64,000 nt of DNA, from contig JBBHKE010003324.1 in the NCBI GenBank assembly GCA_037447655.1, positions 248,001 to 312,000 of the forward strand. The letters run 5' to 3'. Both the position numbers and the translations under genes were made by a program. The stretch is from Zygnema cylindricum. Its lineage: Eukaryota > Streptophyta > Zygnematophyceae > Zygnematales > Zygnemataceae. Positions 47,270 through 57,878 of the stretch are shown piece after piece; the first letter of the stretch is position 1; each line of letters begins with the position of its first letter. The notes beneath the pieces are model-generated. The model did no database searches, was not told where the DNA came from, and was given only the letters and a program-made list of their open reading frames with translations.

Positions 47270-48250
47270 TTAGTGTTTGTAAAATACAAAGGTTGGAAAG
47301 AGGATTTCCGAGCTAGAAGCAAAAACGTTAAGAATTCAATACTATTTAGAGCTTTGTTGACTATTGTAGATTAATAGGCCTTAGATAATTTTTTGTTTTA
47401 TTTTAACAATGTAAAAAGAGTTTATCATGAAATATCTAAATTTTGTAATTCTTTTCCCATTGTTGTTAATGAATGATTTTATATGTGTCAATTTTTTATA
47501 TATTTTTTATTCATTATGTGTTTTTTTTTAATTGCTTTCATGTTGTTTCGATAACCATTTAAATATGTTAAATGTAATTGGCATTTTTTGGTTTGTGAAT
47601 CATCCGTATATGCTGCAAATATGACTTCTTTTATTTTACTTCTCACCGTGTATCTTTCTATATCTTTGCTTTTCCTACCCAAGATACTTTGGTTTCATTT
47701 TTCATTACTGTTTTAATTGTTTCGGTGTACTTTTTATGTGTTTTTTTGATATAGGAAAAAGCCTCTAATTTGGCCATAAATATAATGATATCCATGTAAT
47801 ATGAAAACTGAAACTTCATGAACCAGCAACGAAACAACCTCGGCGCCGAAACGCTATTCAAAGAGACAAAAACATAGTAACAAAGGCTTCTCTGATTTGA
47901 ATTCAACGACTTTAAACTCTCTTCTTTGTCGGAGATGATGAGAAAATTGTTTTGTGGATGGATTTCCGTCTAGCGACAAAACACCTTTTGTTTTCTCGGA
48001 GATGATGATGAAGCTGTTTCGTAACTAGATTTCCATTTAGCGACGACACATCCTCTGCTTTGTCGGATATGACAAAAAAAGTATTTTCGCCGTTGAATTT
48101 CCGTCCTGCGATGACATGTTGTCGTCGCTGAAAGGGCAACCATTACTTAGTGCGATGAATATGTTGTTTAGGAAACTAACAATTTATCAATTTCCGAGAA
48201 GGATGATGAACAAACGACAAAGCATAGTCGTCGCTAATTAGGGTAGGATG
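47270..48250. repeat. AT-rich DNA with GCGACGACA-type units
   Basis: 47270-47810 shows no feature. 47820-48250 has repeated TTTCCGTCTAGCGACAAAACA / GTCGGAGATGATGA units and a final GTTGTCGTCGCTGA, related to the arrays of the first pogo-like element. Confidence 0.6.
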
Positions 48251-48515
48251 TACATTGCAACAAAATATATAATTCGATATTAGAAGCACACTCAAACTTT
48301 GAACACCACATTAACAACATCTGAAGGTAAATACATAATAATTTTTAAAAATACATCAAATGCCACGATACACAAGACACGAGAACTTCATAAAAACCAA
48401 AATTGTATTATCCCACAAAAAAACCATTCAGCATACGAAATATGTTTTATCCTATAAAGTCAATGAATACTGGACTCCATGAACTGTCTAAATTAATCAA
48501 GCACAAGTTTATTTG

Positions 48516-48733
48516 CGTTTCCCATTCTATAATTAAACTACATTCCCAATTTAATGTATAAAAACAAAAAAACAATAGGCAGTTATATAATATATTTAAA
48601 ACTTCTTGCCGCTCATCCCTCCCTCGTTTCCCATTCTATAATTAAACTACATTCCCAAACTAATGTATAAAAACAAAAAAAACAATAGGCAGTTATATAA
48701 TATATTTAAAACTTGTTGTCGCTCATTCCTCCC
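48516..48733. repeat. 109-bp tandem duplication
   Basis: Two copies containing CCCATTCTATAATTAAACTA and ACAATAGGCAGTTATATAA, overlapping the 3' end of the decayed transposase. Confidence 0.88.
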
Positions 48734-50560
48734 TTGTTGAAAATGCTATCTTGTTGACTGTCGGCATCTTCAATATTTTGAAGGACTTCCTTTGCCTGCG
48801 GGCAAAGAGGTTCCACAACCTCGCTTTCGAAGTGGTTGCGATATTTGCTGATTATGCCTTGCAAATGTTGAGTGAGTATGTCTTTTCCCACCTTCCGTCA
48901 CGTAAAGACAAGCCACATTGAATCATTGCTTTTCTCGCATAACTCATCCCGTTTTTGTCCCTCATCGCATTAACCTTTTGGATAGAATCCCTTTCCAATC
49001 TTAGAAAAAATGCTTTACCAGGTCCAACTGATTTCTCGGACCATTCACGGCTCGAAGGTTTAGCCCAAAAACCATTCTCAATTCCTTTCGCCTTCCAACT
49101 GTTTCAAATGCGACTCCACACGTCCTTGATTTTAGAAATCATGAAAAAGTTAGCCGGTTGAACAAGATGCGTTGCATTAGGTGGAAAATAGTGTAACACG
49201 GTGTTTTTGGCCTCTAGAACTCGCTCTAACTCATCAAACGTGTTGTGACCACCTTAGTTGTCCGGAGAGAGAATTTTTTAACGTCCATCTCGATCCCTTT
49301 GGTAAGACCTTGCCTCTTCGACCGATTGTGGGAACAACATTTTATCATTCCAACTCTTCAGACTTGTCCGATAACAAACACGTGCAAAGATATATTATAA
49401 ACCAAAAAAGGAAAAAAAATAACATTATGTATTGCTTGCTTATGTTTGCATTAGAGGGAAAGCTAGCTACGTGTAGCGTAAGTAGCTTATAATAGCAGTC
49501 ATTGTTTGAGATAAGCGAAGTTAGAGAGTTAAAGAACAGAAATTTCCTTATTTTGTAGTAGGAAAATGGGGGAGGGGGTACGAGAGGACAAGGTAAAGAG
49601 ATATAGATAAAAAATTGAAAAAAAAAACATAGATGGAGAGAAATAGAGAAACCTTCATCAAAGACAAAAAGACATAAAAAAAAGAAAACATTAAATAAGG
49701 AAGAAAAAGCACACCGAGACGTTGTTCGGTAAACCTTGTATTGGGTAATTTCTGCCACAATTTGCAAAAATTATCATCGTGTTTTCGATACGAGCGTTCA
49801 CCCCTCCACTGATTAGCAATGTGAGAGTCATGAATTCACCTCCTCCGCCGACGTCGCCGTATTTAACGACATCATCCCCTCGAAACCCCAAAGTCTTTCC
49901 ATTATCGTTGTTGACGATCATGTGAGTCTCATCAATTTTTTCCATGAGGTCTTCGTTAAAAATTCTTGGTATACATGCACCACTAACCAAAACAAACTTT
50001 GTTTTTTTTAATATATGTCGTTAAGTAGGGAATACAACAAGAACAAAACACAATAAAAAAAAGAGACATTATTATACTATATTTGTAATGGAAAGAGACT
50101 CATCGATTAAAACCCTCGCTTCAAAACGCCCATGTGGAAGGCTACGGTACACTCAATGTATTCCTTTTTCTCGAGACTACATTGTTGTTTCCCCTTTTGT
50201 GCACGCACAACGATGTTGTGCTTCTCTTGACACCTTTGCACCCACCTTTTATTGATGATTGGATGTATTTCGGACCCGTCATTGTTGAACCATTCCGGGC
50301 CGTACTCTTTCCTCATTTCTATTATTATTTCCCTTGCGATGTCCCCGAGAATTGAGGTTGACATCTTCATACCCGCTTTCTTAAAACGTTCAAAATCCGA
50401 AAGCAACTCCTCTGTGTATAACAGTCACCCAAGCCGCTTTCTTCCTTCCTCATCCAGGCAAAGCCTTGGTAAGTGCCACCGATCTCGTCCCAAAAATAGA
50501 AGTAGAGAACGACTATGTTGTCTCTCGTATTCCGTCAAGCGTGGACCTCCTCTCTAAAAT
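48706..50560 (-). pseudogene. Decayed pogo-like transposase
   Basis: Minus-strand fragments match the transposase at 36385-42066. 50560-50107 covers the helix-turn-helix region (FERFKKAGMKMSTSIL ... RWVQRCQEKHNIVVRAQKGK). 49990-49746 covers the first aspartate (EKIDETHMIVNNDNGKTLGF), with a donor at its end. Patches down to 48706 cover the C-terminus (DILTQHLQGIISKYRNHFES). The second and third catalytic regions are badly eroded and I could not follow them. Frames are broken in several places. Confidence 0.8.
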
Positions 50561-51303
50561 ACGCCCAAAAAAATTCAAAAGAAATATTTTTTACAGATCT
50601 TTCTTTTGATACCATTTTTTTCGTTTTCATTGCAAGAATTGTGAGATAGACGCGGTACACCGTCAATTGCTATTAGAGTAAAGGAATAAATAGCGTAAAA
50701 AAACAATTGGTGATATTAACGTAAATTAGAAAAAAAAAAAAAAAAACATATGCATACTAATTTATCACAAACTTTAAGTTGGGTTTTTTTCGATTACTAA
50801 ATACCCACCGTATCGATGTCTACATCAATATATGTATCCGTACAAAATCTGACAATTCATACGCCAAAATCTGAATATTTCAGCTTCTCTTTTCCCAGTG
50901 CACATTCACATGCGTGCGCAATTACATTAAATGACTTTTTGTACATTTGTATTTCAAAAAGTAAGTTTTAGTACGGAAAAAACTGTCTGTACACCACACT
51001 TTAAACATTGTGATGTACTTCTGTAATTAACACTAAGCAAAAAAAGAACCCTAAAAGGCGTAAAGGAAAAAATATAATTATGGATTTTATTTCATGTTGT
51101 TTTTTTTTTTAAAGGGCACTGAATTAGGGTGGCGTTCCCATAGACGAAAACTGAGGTTGTTTACAAAAATCTAGACCTCTCCATACTACGTCGTACCTAT
51201 TATTTTGTTTTTATACGCGAACAACATTACAGAGAATCTTCCCAATATTCTCAAAAGGTCTGGGAGATAACAATGATTGTTGGATGTTTGTTCGCGAAGC
51301 ATT

Positions 51304-52497
51304 TGTTGGAATTCAAGTATTTTCTAGGTCTAGAGATTGCAAAATAAAAAGCAAAATAGTAGATATTGACAGCCTGCCTCTAACTCCACCTCAAGTCCCC
51401 AGACTTGTCGCAGTCACTGAAGACTGAAGGAGGAGTTAGCCATGGCTGCCTGTGCTGTCTAGAGGGAGACAGACAGTTGTTTTATAGGGGGTTTTCTCTA
51501 AAAGATAGTTTTGCCAGGTCCAGGATTTGATCCTGGTACCTGCCACTTGTCACACCCGCAATAGCCGGTAGTCTTATCCAGGTAGTCTAAATTGTATTAA
51601 ATATTATAAGGTATGATATTTATTTAAATAAATACAATAAGAATAATTCATTTAACTAGAACTATATGCATACTGCATAGAAACAGTTGTGGAAAGTACG
51701 ACGTACGGTACGATTACGAAATAAATACCGCGCGGTTTGTTTGACGCCGGAAAGAATACTGCGCAGGTATTTATAACGGCCACGATTGAAATCCAAATTT
51801 GATCGGACCGCCGCGAAGGATGCCGAGATCGCGGCGTACGATTTTGGCGGTTTGCGATCACCGCCACATTAAGTGACACGTGGTAACACGACATTGGATT
51901 GCGGCAACTCCGGAGATTACGGGAACAAATCCGGATATGACACGTGTCGACATTTTTGCCATGTCGTACAATGGCCGTACATAAAGTACACCGGCACCTG
52001 TACTTTTATGTACGATACAGTAATTTGATTGGTGCCGTACTTCAGTAGATAGAGTTTTAGAGAGGGAATAGGACTTAGATAAATTTTGGGTAGGCAGCTG
52101 CCTCTCCCAGAGAGCACCCTCTATAAATGGCAAACTTTGGCCAGCCATAACTATCAATTTACTTGACCATTTTCAGTGATTCTTTTTGCTGCGGACTCTG
52201 GGGAGTCTAGGCTACACAGGGGTGTAGTCGGTCAGAGTTTTTGTCTGCCAGGGTGGCTGTATTTCTAAGGGAAAGTCAAAGTGGGTGAATGTGTCCAAAT
52301 CTCATATTCTAACTTTGCATTCTGTGGTGGAACTGAGCACACAGAAAGTGTTATTTCACAGGGGTGAATCTATATTGGGGTTCTGACTGTCAAGGGGTCT
52401 GTCACTTGGGTTTATATTAACTTGGAGTCGGCACTATCTAGATTAGCTTCTTTTGGATCTGCATACTCTCAGGGCCAATGGAGGTCTCAGAGTTTCA
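51304..52497 (+). repeat. 5' LTR of family A copy 2
   Basis: TGTTGG to TTTCA. TATAAAT box near 52122. Antisense tRNA-like module at about 51520-51590. The gag ATG (52478) lies in its last 20 bases. Confidence 0.94.
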
Positions 52498-54460
52498 GGT
52501 TATGGGCCCACCATCTAGGGTGCCTATGTTTGATGGAACAGGCTTCACGTATTGGGCGTTTACAATGGAGGGATTGCTTTTCGAGAACCACTTATGGGGA
52601 ATTGTTGCGGGACAAGTGAGATGTCCGCCACCTAGCTTTGGAGGAGCTTACTACGGAGAATCATCTGAGACTGTCCAGAATATCACTCGGAGTTCAGATG
52701 CAACGGAAGGTGAAGGGAAAAACCTTTCCGTGGATGGGGAAATAGGGGAGAAGGAAAAAGGGACACCTATGGTGAGGGGAGCTAGGCTCTCAGCTATGGT
52801 ACCACATGTAGGGATTAAAACTGAAGAAAATGACAGGAAAATATGGGAATACAAAAACACTATAGCAAAATATCTCATACTTAGATATGTGTCTAAGTCG
52901 ATAGCTATCACTCTTTTAAGTCTAACCAAGTCTTCAGAGATATGGGAAGCACTAACTCAGATTTATAAGAGTGAGACTATTCAGAGGCAGCAATTAGTAA
53001 AACAAGAAATAGATGCCTACGTTTATAAAGGCGGTAGCATGATACAGTTTTGTAATGATATTGTTGCGTTATATTTTGAGCTTACTAGTGCGGGATATGT
53101 AGAATCTGAGGAGAGTAAGATTAATACACTAATTATGAAACTCCCAAATGAGTACGAAAACATAATTTGTCGTATGCAGGCAATGGATGGCTCCTCATGG
53201 ACTTGGAGCTTTGCCATGGGGAAAATTCTTGTGAGGGAAAGCACTTTGGAGCTTCGTAGGGGAAAGGACAAGGTCAATGCATTTTCAGCTGGTGGTGATT
53301 GGCGGAATCGTGATGAGAGGAACGGCGGTGACGAGCGGAAGCGTGATGAGAAGAACGGTGGTGACGAGCGGAAGCGTGATGAAAGAAAGAAAGACAAAGG
53401 TAAACCTTATCGGAACTTTGGTGGAAAGAGAGGGAGAGGAAAAGGCACGGGAGCTTTGAAAAAAGGGGTTTGCTTCTTTTGTAGGGAACCGGGTCATTAT
53501 ATGGAGGAATGCCCTTGTTTGGAAAAACTTAGAAGTTGGAATGTGGATGAGGAGGACGAAGATGAAGAGGAGAAAGAGGATGAAGAAAAATTGGAGCTTC
53601 TTCACATCGGTAGAATGGGGAAGGGAGAAAAGTACACAGAAATTGCTCGAAGGCAACAGTGTGCTTTTGGAGGTATAAGGGAAGTAAAGAGAGAAGAGGT
53701 ACTTGAGGATGTCAAAGAGTGTAGAGTATATGATTTAGAAATGAGAAAGTCAGATCTAGGATCCATAAGTGAAAACGGGAAAGATAAAATTAATGAGGAT
53801 AATTTTATACACAATAGGGAAACAGAAAACTGGTCGGAAAGGGAGACTTCAACGGATTCCGAGGAAAGGGGAGAAGTGAAACTCGAAGAGGTTTTAAAGG
53901 ATAGGGGAGAAGAGAAATATTTGATTAAAGGTTTAGGGGAGAAGAAATATTTATTGGGAACTAAATTAGAAAGTAATAGTGGAAAGAATTCCATGGGAGA
54001 GAGTGAGGGAAGTTCAGAAAATGGGGTAATTATCATGGATAAAAATATGAGTACGAAAGATATAGATCTTATGAGGAACTTAGTGGGGACTAGTGGTTTT
54101 TGGGAATATTTGGGGGTGGATGGATTTGACATCACTACTTGGTGTGACGAAGATGTGCCTGTAAAAGGGTTAGCATCTAGGTGTATGTTGCAGATTGGAA
54201 ATGGGGCTGGCTATTTGGATCGCAAGAGGGAAATCGGTTTGTGTGTGGATGAAAGAGTGATGAAGTGGATAAAATCTTTGCTTGAATTTAAGAAAAATGG
54301 GATGTTAAATAAAATGTGTGATATAATTATCATTTCAGTTCATTTAATGCACTGTGTTAAATACTTAAGTTTTATGAAAGGAAAAGGAAAAAGGAAAAAG
54401 AAAAGGAAAAAGGGGAGGGGATGTTTGTTTACTTGTTTGTGGGAGTTGAAAGAAAAATAG
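52478..54460 (+). CDS. Gag fused to collapsed Pol remnants (660 aa)
   Basis: Single intact frame starting inside the LTR and reading through the PBS (EFQVMGPPS). Residues about 20-270 are a copia Gag domain (FDGTGFTYWAFTMEGLLF, EIWEALTQIYKSETIQRQQL). About 275-310 hold three charged repeats. About 331-345 is a zinc knuckle CFFCREPGHYMEEC. An acidic stretch follows, then RRQQCAFGG, which resembles the residues before the protease in family B. Further on, GLGEKKYLLGTKLE (about 482-495) resembles the reverse transcriptase MKDLGEAKYILGIQVE, and DGFDITTWCDEDVPVKGLAS plus WIKSLLEFKKNGM (about 548-610) resembles RNase H. No protease DSG, integrase DDE or YVDD is present. It would form particles that depend on another element's enzymes. 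The tail is highly basic (KGKGKRKKKRKKGRG). Confidence 0.9.
   Translation: MEVSEFQVMGPPSRVPMFDGTGFTYWAFTMEGLLFENHLWGIVAGQVRCPPPSFGGAYYGESSETVQNITRSSDATEGEGKNLSVDGEIGEKEKGTPMVRGARLSAMVPHVGIKTEENDRKIWEYKNTIAKYLILRYVSKSIAITLLSLTKSSEIWEALTQIYKSETIQRQQLVKQEIDAYVYKGGSMIQFCNDIVALYFELTSAGYVESEESKINTLIMKLPNEYENIICRMQAMDGSSWTWSFAMGKILVRESTLELRRGKDKVNAFSAGGDWRNRDERNGGDERKRDEKNGGDERKRDERKKDKGKPYRNFGGKRGRGKGTGALKKGVCFFCREPGHYMEECPCLEKLRSWNVDEEDEDEEEKEDEEKLELLHIGRMGKGEKYTEIARRQQCAFGGIREVKREEVLEDVKECRVYDLEMRKSDLGSISENGKDKINEDNFIHNRETENWSERETSTDSEERGEVKLEEVLKDRGEEKYLIKGLGEKKYLLGTKLESNSGKNSMGESEGSSENGVIIMDKNMSTKDIDLMRNLVGTSGFWEYLGVDGFDITTWCDEDVPVKGLASRCMLQIGNGAGYLDRKREIGLCVDERVMKWIKSLLEFKKNGMLNKMCDIIIISVHLMHCVKYLSFMKGKGKRKKKRKKGRGCLFTCLWELKEK
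52498..52513 (+). other. Primer-binding site, half-tRNA type
   Basis: GGTTATGGGCCCACCA directly after the LTR; identical to 4629-4644. Confidence 0.82.
53284..53390 (+). repeat. 33-bp coding tandem repeat (3 units)
   Basis: Encodes GGDWRNRDERN, GGDERKRDEKN, GGDERKRDERK. One unit fewer than copy 1. Confidence 0.85.
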
Positions 54461-54478
54461 ACTAGAAAATAAGGGGAG

Positions 54479-55672
54479 TGTTGGAATTCAAGTATTTTCT
54501 AGGTCTAGAGATTGCAAAATAAAAAGCAAAATAGTAGATATTGACAGCCAACCTCTAACTCCTCCTCAAGTCCCCACACTTGTCGCAGTCACTGAAGACT
54601 GAAGGAGGAGTTAGCCATGGCTGCCTGTGCTGTCTAGACGGAGACAGACAGTTGTTTTATAGGGGGTTTTCTCTAAAAGATTGTTTTGCCAGGTCCAGGA
54701 TTTGATCCTGGTACCTGCCACTTGTCACACCCGCAATAGCCGGTAGTCTTATCCAGGTAGTCTAAATTGTATTAAATATTATAAGGTATGATATTTATTT
54801 AAATAAATACAATAAGAATAATTCATTTAACTAGAACTATATGCATACTACATAGAAACAGTTGTGGAAAGTACGACGTACGGTACGATTACGAAATAAA
54901 TACCGCGCGGTTTGTTTGACGCCGGAAAGAATACCGCGCAGGTATTTATGACGGCCACGATTGAAATCCAAATTTGATCGGACGGCCGCGAAGGATGCCG
55001 AGATCACGGCGTACGATTTTGGCGGTTTGCGATCACCGCCACATTAAGTGACACGTGGTAACACTACATTGGATTGCGGCAACTCCGGAGATTACGGGAA
55101 CAAATCCGGATATGACACGTGTCGACATTTTTGCCATGTCGTACAATGGCCGTACATAAAGTACACCGGCACCTGTACTTTTATGTACGATACAGTAATT
55201 TGATTGGTGCCGTACTTCAGTAGATAGAGTTTTAGAGAGGGAATAGGACTTAGATAAATTTTGGGTAGGCAGCTGCCTCTCCCAGAGAGCACCCTGTATA
55301 AATGGCAAACTTTGGCCAGCCATAACTATCAATTTACTTGACCATTTTCAGTGATTCTTTTTGCTGCGGACTCAGGGGAGTCTAGGCTACACAGGGGTGT
55401 AGCCGGTCAGAGTTTTTGTCTGCCAGGGTGGCTGTATTTCTAAGGGAAAGTCAAAGTGGGTGAATGTGTCCAAATCTCATATTCTAACTTTGCATTCTGT
55501 GGTGGAACTGAGCACACAGAAAGTGTTATTTCACAGGGGTGAATCTATATTGGGGTTCTGACTGTCAAGGGGTCAGTCACTTGGGTTTATATTAACTTGG
55601 AGTCGGCACTATCTAGATTAGCTTCTTTTGGATCTGCATACTCTGAGGGCCAATGGAGGTCTCAGAGTTTCA
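54479..55672 (+). repeat. 3' LTR of family A copy 2
   Basis: Same length and ends as the 5' LTR. Followed by the GCATT target duplication. The antisense tRNA-like module is at about 54695-54765. Confidence 0.94.
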
Positions 55673-55677
55673 GCATT

Positions 55678-57472
55678 TGATTCGAAAGTTTTTGTAAATG
55701 GTGATGTACCTCGAGGAGGTACTTCAGGATCAACAGAAAAATTTGAGCCGCAAAACGTTGGATAAAGAACATACGTGTCAGGACAACAACCATCACAAAT
55801 CGAAAACTTTCGCATATAAAGGGACACATTCAAAAATACAACCAAAATCACAAAATTAATCTTGTAACAAAATTTTCATCGCGCTATTTCTGTTACCACC
55901 AATTCGTCACACTATTTGTAGCAGCGCTCATTCGTCAAGCGAAAAAGAAGAAACCCTAAAAAATGATTTGGCATGTGACAAGTGTTTGCAAAAGGTACAA
56001 AATTTGTGTGGTACAATGCCTTGGTCCGCACGTACATGGTATTGCAAATAACGATTTCGAGTTGAAGCTGGTCGGTGTAAAAAATATTTTACGATTTTCA
56101 AATACAATCTTATCTTACGTGGTACCACTCACTTATGAGTACGTGGATTACAAACTCCGCGCGATAAAACATCTTTCAAAATGTAGCATCCTGTAATGTT
56201 GCCGGTACAATTACAAAAAATCTTGATAGAACGTCACCCTTAACGTTATTTACTCTAATAGGGATTGGCGGTGTCGCGGGAGAGGGAGAGAAAAATAGGC
56301 GCCGTCACAAACTTTGCTTATGCAAAATGGCATCCGTTGCTTGATTCCCCTCCACGGCCCTTGCACGGAAAAATTTCCTTACGGGATGGGAATGGAGAGT
56401 CGGTTTTTTTTTCAGGTACTCCGTGTACTGAAAAAAAAATCAGAAACCTGAGGTGCGCGAAAACCTCTCCCTATTCGTTCACATCATCAAACTTTAGGTA
56501 GAATCACATCACGAGGTGATTTGAGTACAAGTTTGAAGATGCGCTGGAGGGATGCGAAAGTGGGTCGAAACGTGCTAGACGACAAAGTGCAGTAAATGTA
56601 AAATTTGAAGGTGACAGAAGTTGCATTGTGGTAATTTCATTTTTTTTGGTACGACAACAGATTTTATTGTTGCGGCTTAAGTTTTAGAGGAAAACGACAG
56701 GAAAAATCTTAGCTGTATCACATGGGAAAGTGCCCTTAGTTCTAGAAATAGTGACATCAATAGTGTCACAAATAGGCATGAAGTCGACGATGTCACAAAA
56801 AATTCCAAATGTCTACCAAAAAAATTCCGTATAGTCTACAAATGTCACAACTTAAGTTGACTACTTTCGTTCCCGGGCTTCAAAACACTCGAAGATGTCG
56901 TACGAAGAATCTTCATTACAAAACTAAAGTTTTGTGCGACACTTCGGTTGGGACTTTTTGAGTGTTCTTTTTCTCGTCGTCACTTTTCCAAACCTTTCTT
57001 TATTGGCACGTGTTTTCAACTACTCATGTCATGTCACGAGATTGGGTTAATTTGTTAAAGAATTTACAATAAAGACTTCACCTAATTTGTTGGAAATTGT
57101 TCATGGATGTGTGACTCCTCGTCTCCATTACCATTATTACATACAACAAAAGTACAATTTGTGATGGATTTACATCAGAATCCACATTTGCTGCAACTCG
57201 TGAATATGACGTCAAATTCAAATGAGAAAAAACCTTAACGTCCAATTTTTTTTCGTTTGCGGCCATCAAGACAGATATTCGTCGTTGTAAATGTTGCGGA
57301 AAATTCTATTTTTTTGGTTACCAATAATCTGGTCCGTTTTTTCTGTCATGTCACAAAAAAAAATAAAAAATCTTGTGAATACCCCGACACAAAATCAGAT
57401 GCGAAAAAGATAAACCCATTTTTGGTAGTGAACCAAAATTAGGGTTCATGTCTTTCCACCTTTACACCATGT
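55678..57472. other. Right arm of the split TIR element, then unannotated DNA
   Basis: 55678-56275 completes the element at 50656-56275. 56276-57472 contains short frames only and a few GTGACATCAATAGTGTCACA-like inverted repeats near 56750-56800; no gene recognised. Confidence 0.45.
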
Positions 57473-57650
57473 ATCGCTATTAGTGTTAATTATATTTTTG
57501 CCGCTTAAAACATCTTTTCTCTGTACACACTTATCTGATTTAAATGTGACGGTTGCGATTGAAAGGTAAGATTCTAAGCTTCCAATTGGCCGTCTCAAAT
57601 TCAATATCGGACAAGTGTGTATGGAGAAAAGATGTTTTAAGTGGCGAAAA
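57473..57650. mobile_element. Truncated foldback MITE of the TA-flanked family
   Basis: Starts TA-CACCATGTATCGCTATTAGTG and has the same inner arms (ACATCTTTTCTCTGTACAC and its inverse) as 30580-30799, but loses its right end after GTGGCGAAAAAAT. 57651-57878 is a purine-rich flank with no feature. Confidence 0.72.
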
Positions 57651-57878
57651 AATGCTTACGGATATTTGGGAAGAAACTAATATTTGGTCAATTCTTCCCG
57701 ATTTCAACCAAACATTGAGTAACGTTTTGCAAAAAATTCGTAAACATCCCTAGCATCACGCACGTGTGAATATCCCAAGTGAGAGATAGAAAGAGAGTGA
57801 TTGGGATAGGGAGAGGAAAAGAGAGTCACAAGAAGGTGTGGAGAAGATGGTGGGAAGTAGGGGGGGAGGGGTGGTAGA

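Larger units (their letters stand above)
45393..50655 (-). mobile_element. Second pogo-like transposon, decayed and inverted
   Basis: TA-CACCGTGAATCGTTATTAG at 45393 is an end of the same family, only 18 bases from the right end of the first element. About 3.3 kb inward lies a decayed transposase on the minus strand, matching the 3.3-kb distance in the first element. The opposite end was not found and may be lost at the element starting at 50656. 45410-46320 shows only AT-rich DNA. Confidence 0.6.
51304..55672 (+). mobile_element. Family A Gag-only LTR retrotransposon, copy 2 (intact)
   Basis: 4369 bp, flanked by a perfect 5-bp duplication GCATT (51299-51303 and 55673-55677). LTRs 51304-52497 and 54479-55672 are both 1194 bp and differ at about 17 positions by my eye. 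PBS 52498-52513, a 660-codon ORF, and the polypurine tract AAAATAAGGGGAG directly before the 3' LTR. Structurally complete but lacking integrase and reverse transcriptase. Confidence 0.95.
50656..56275. mobile_element. TIR element of the pogo-like family, split by a family A retrotransposon
   Basis: TA-CACCGTCAATTGCTATTAG at the left, and an inverted CACCGCCAATCCCTATTAG at the right ending at 56273 (22 of the first 25 bases match, including AGAGTAAA). Removing the 51304-55672 insertion leaves about 1.2 kb with no transposase. The right TA reads TC. Confidence 0.65.
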
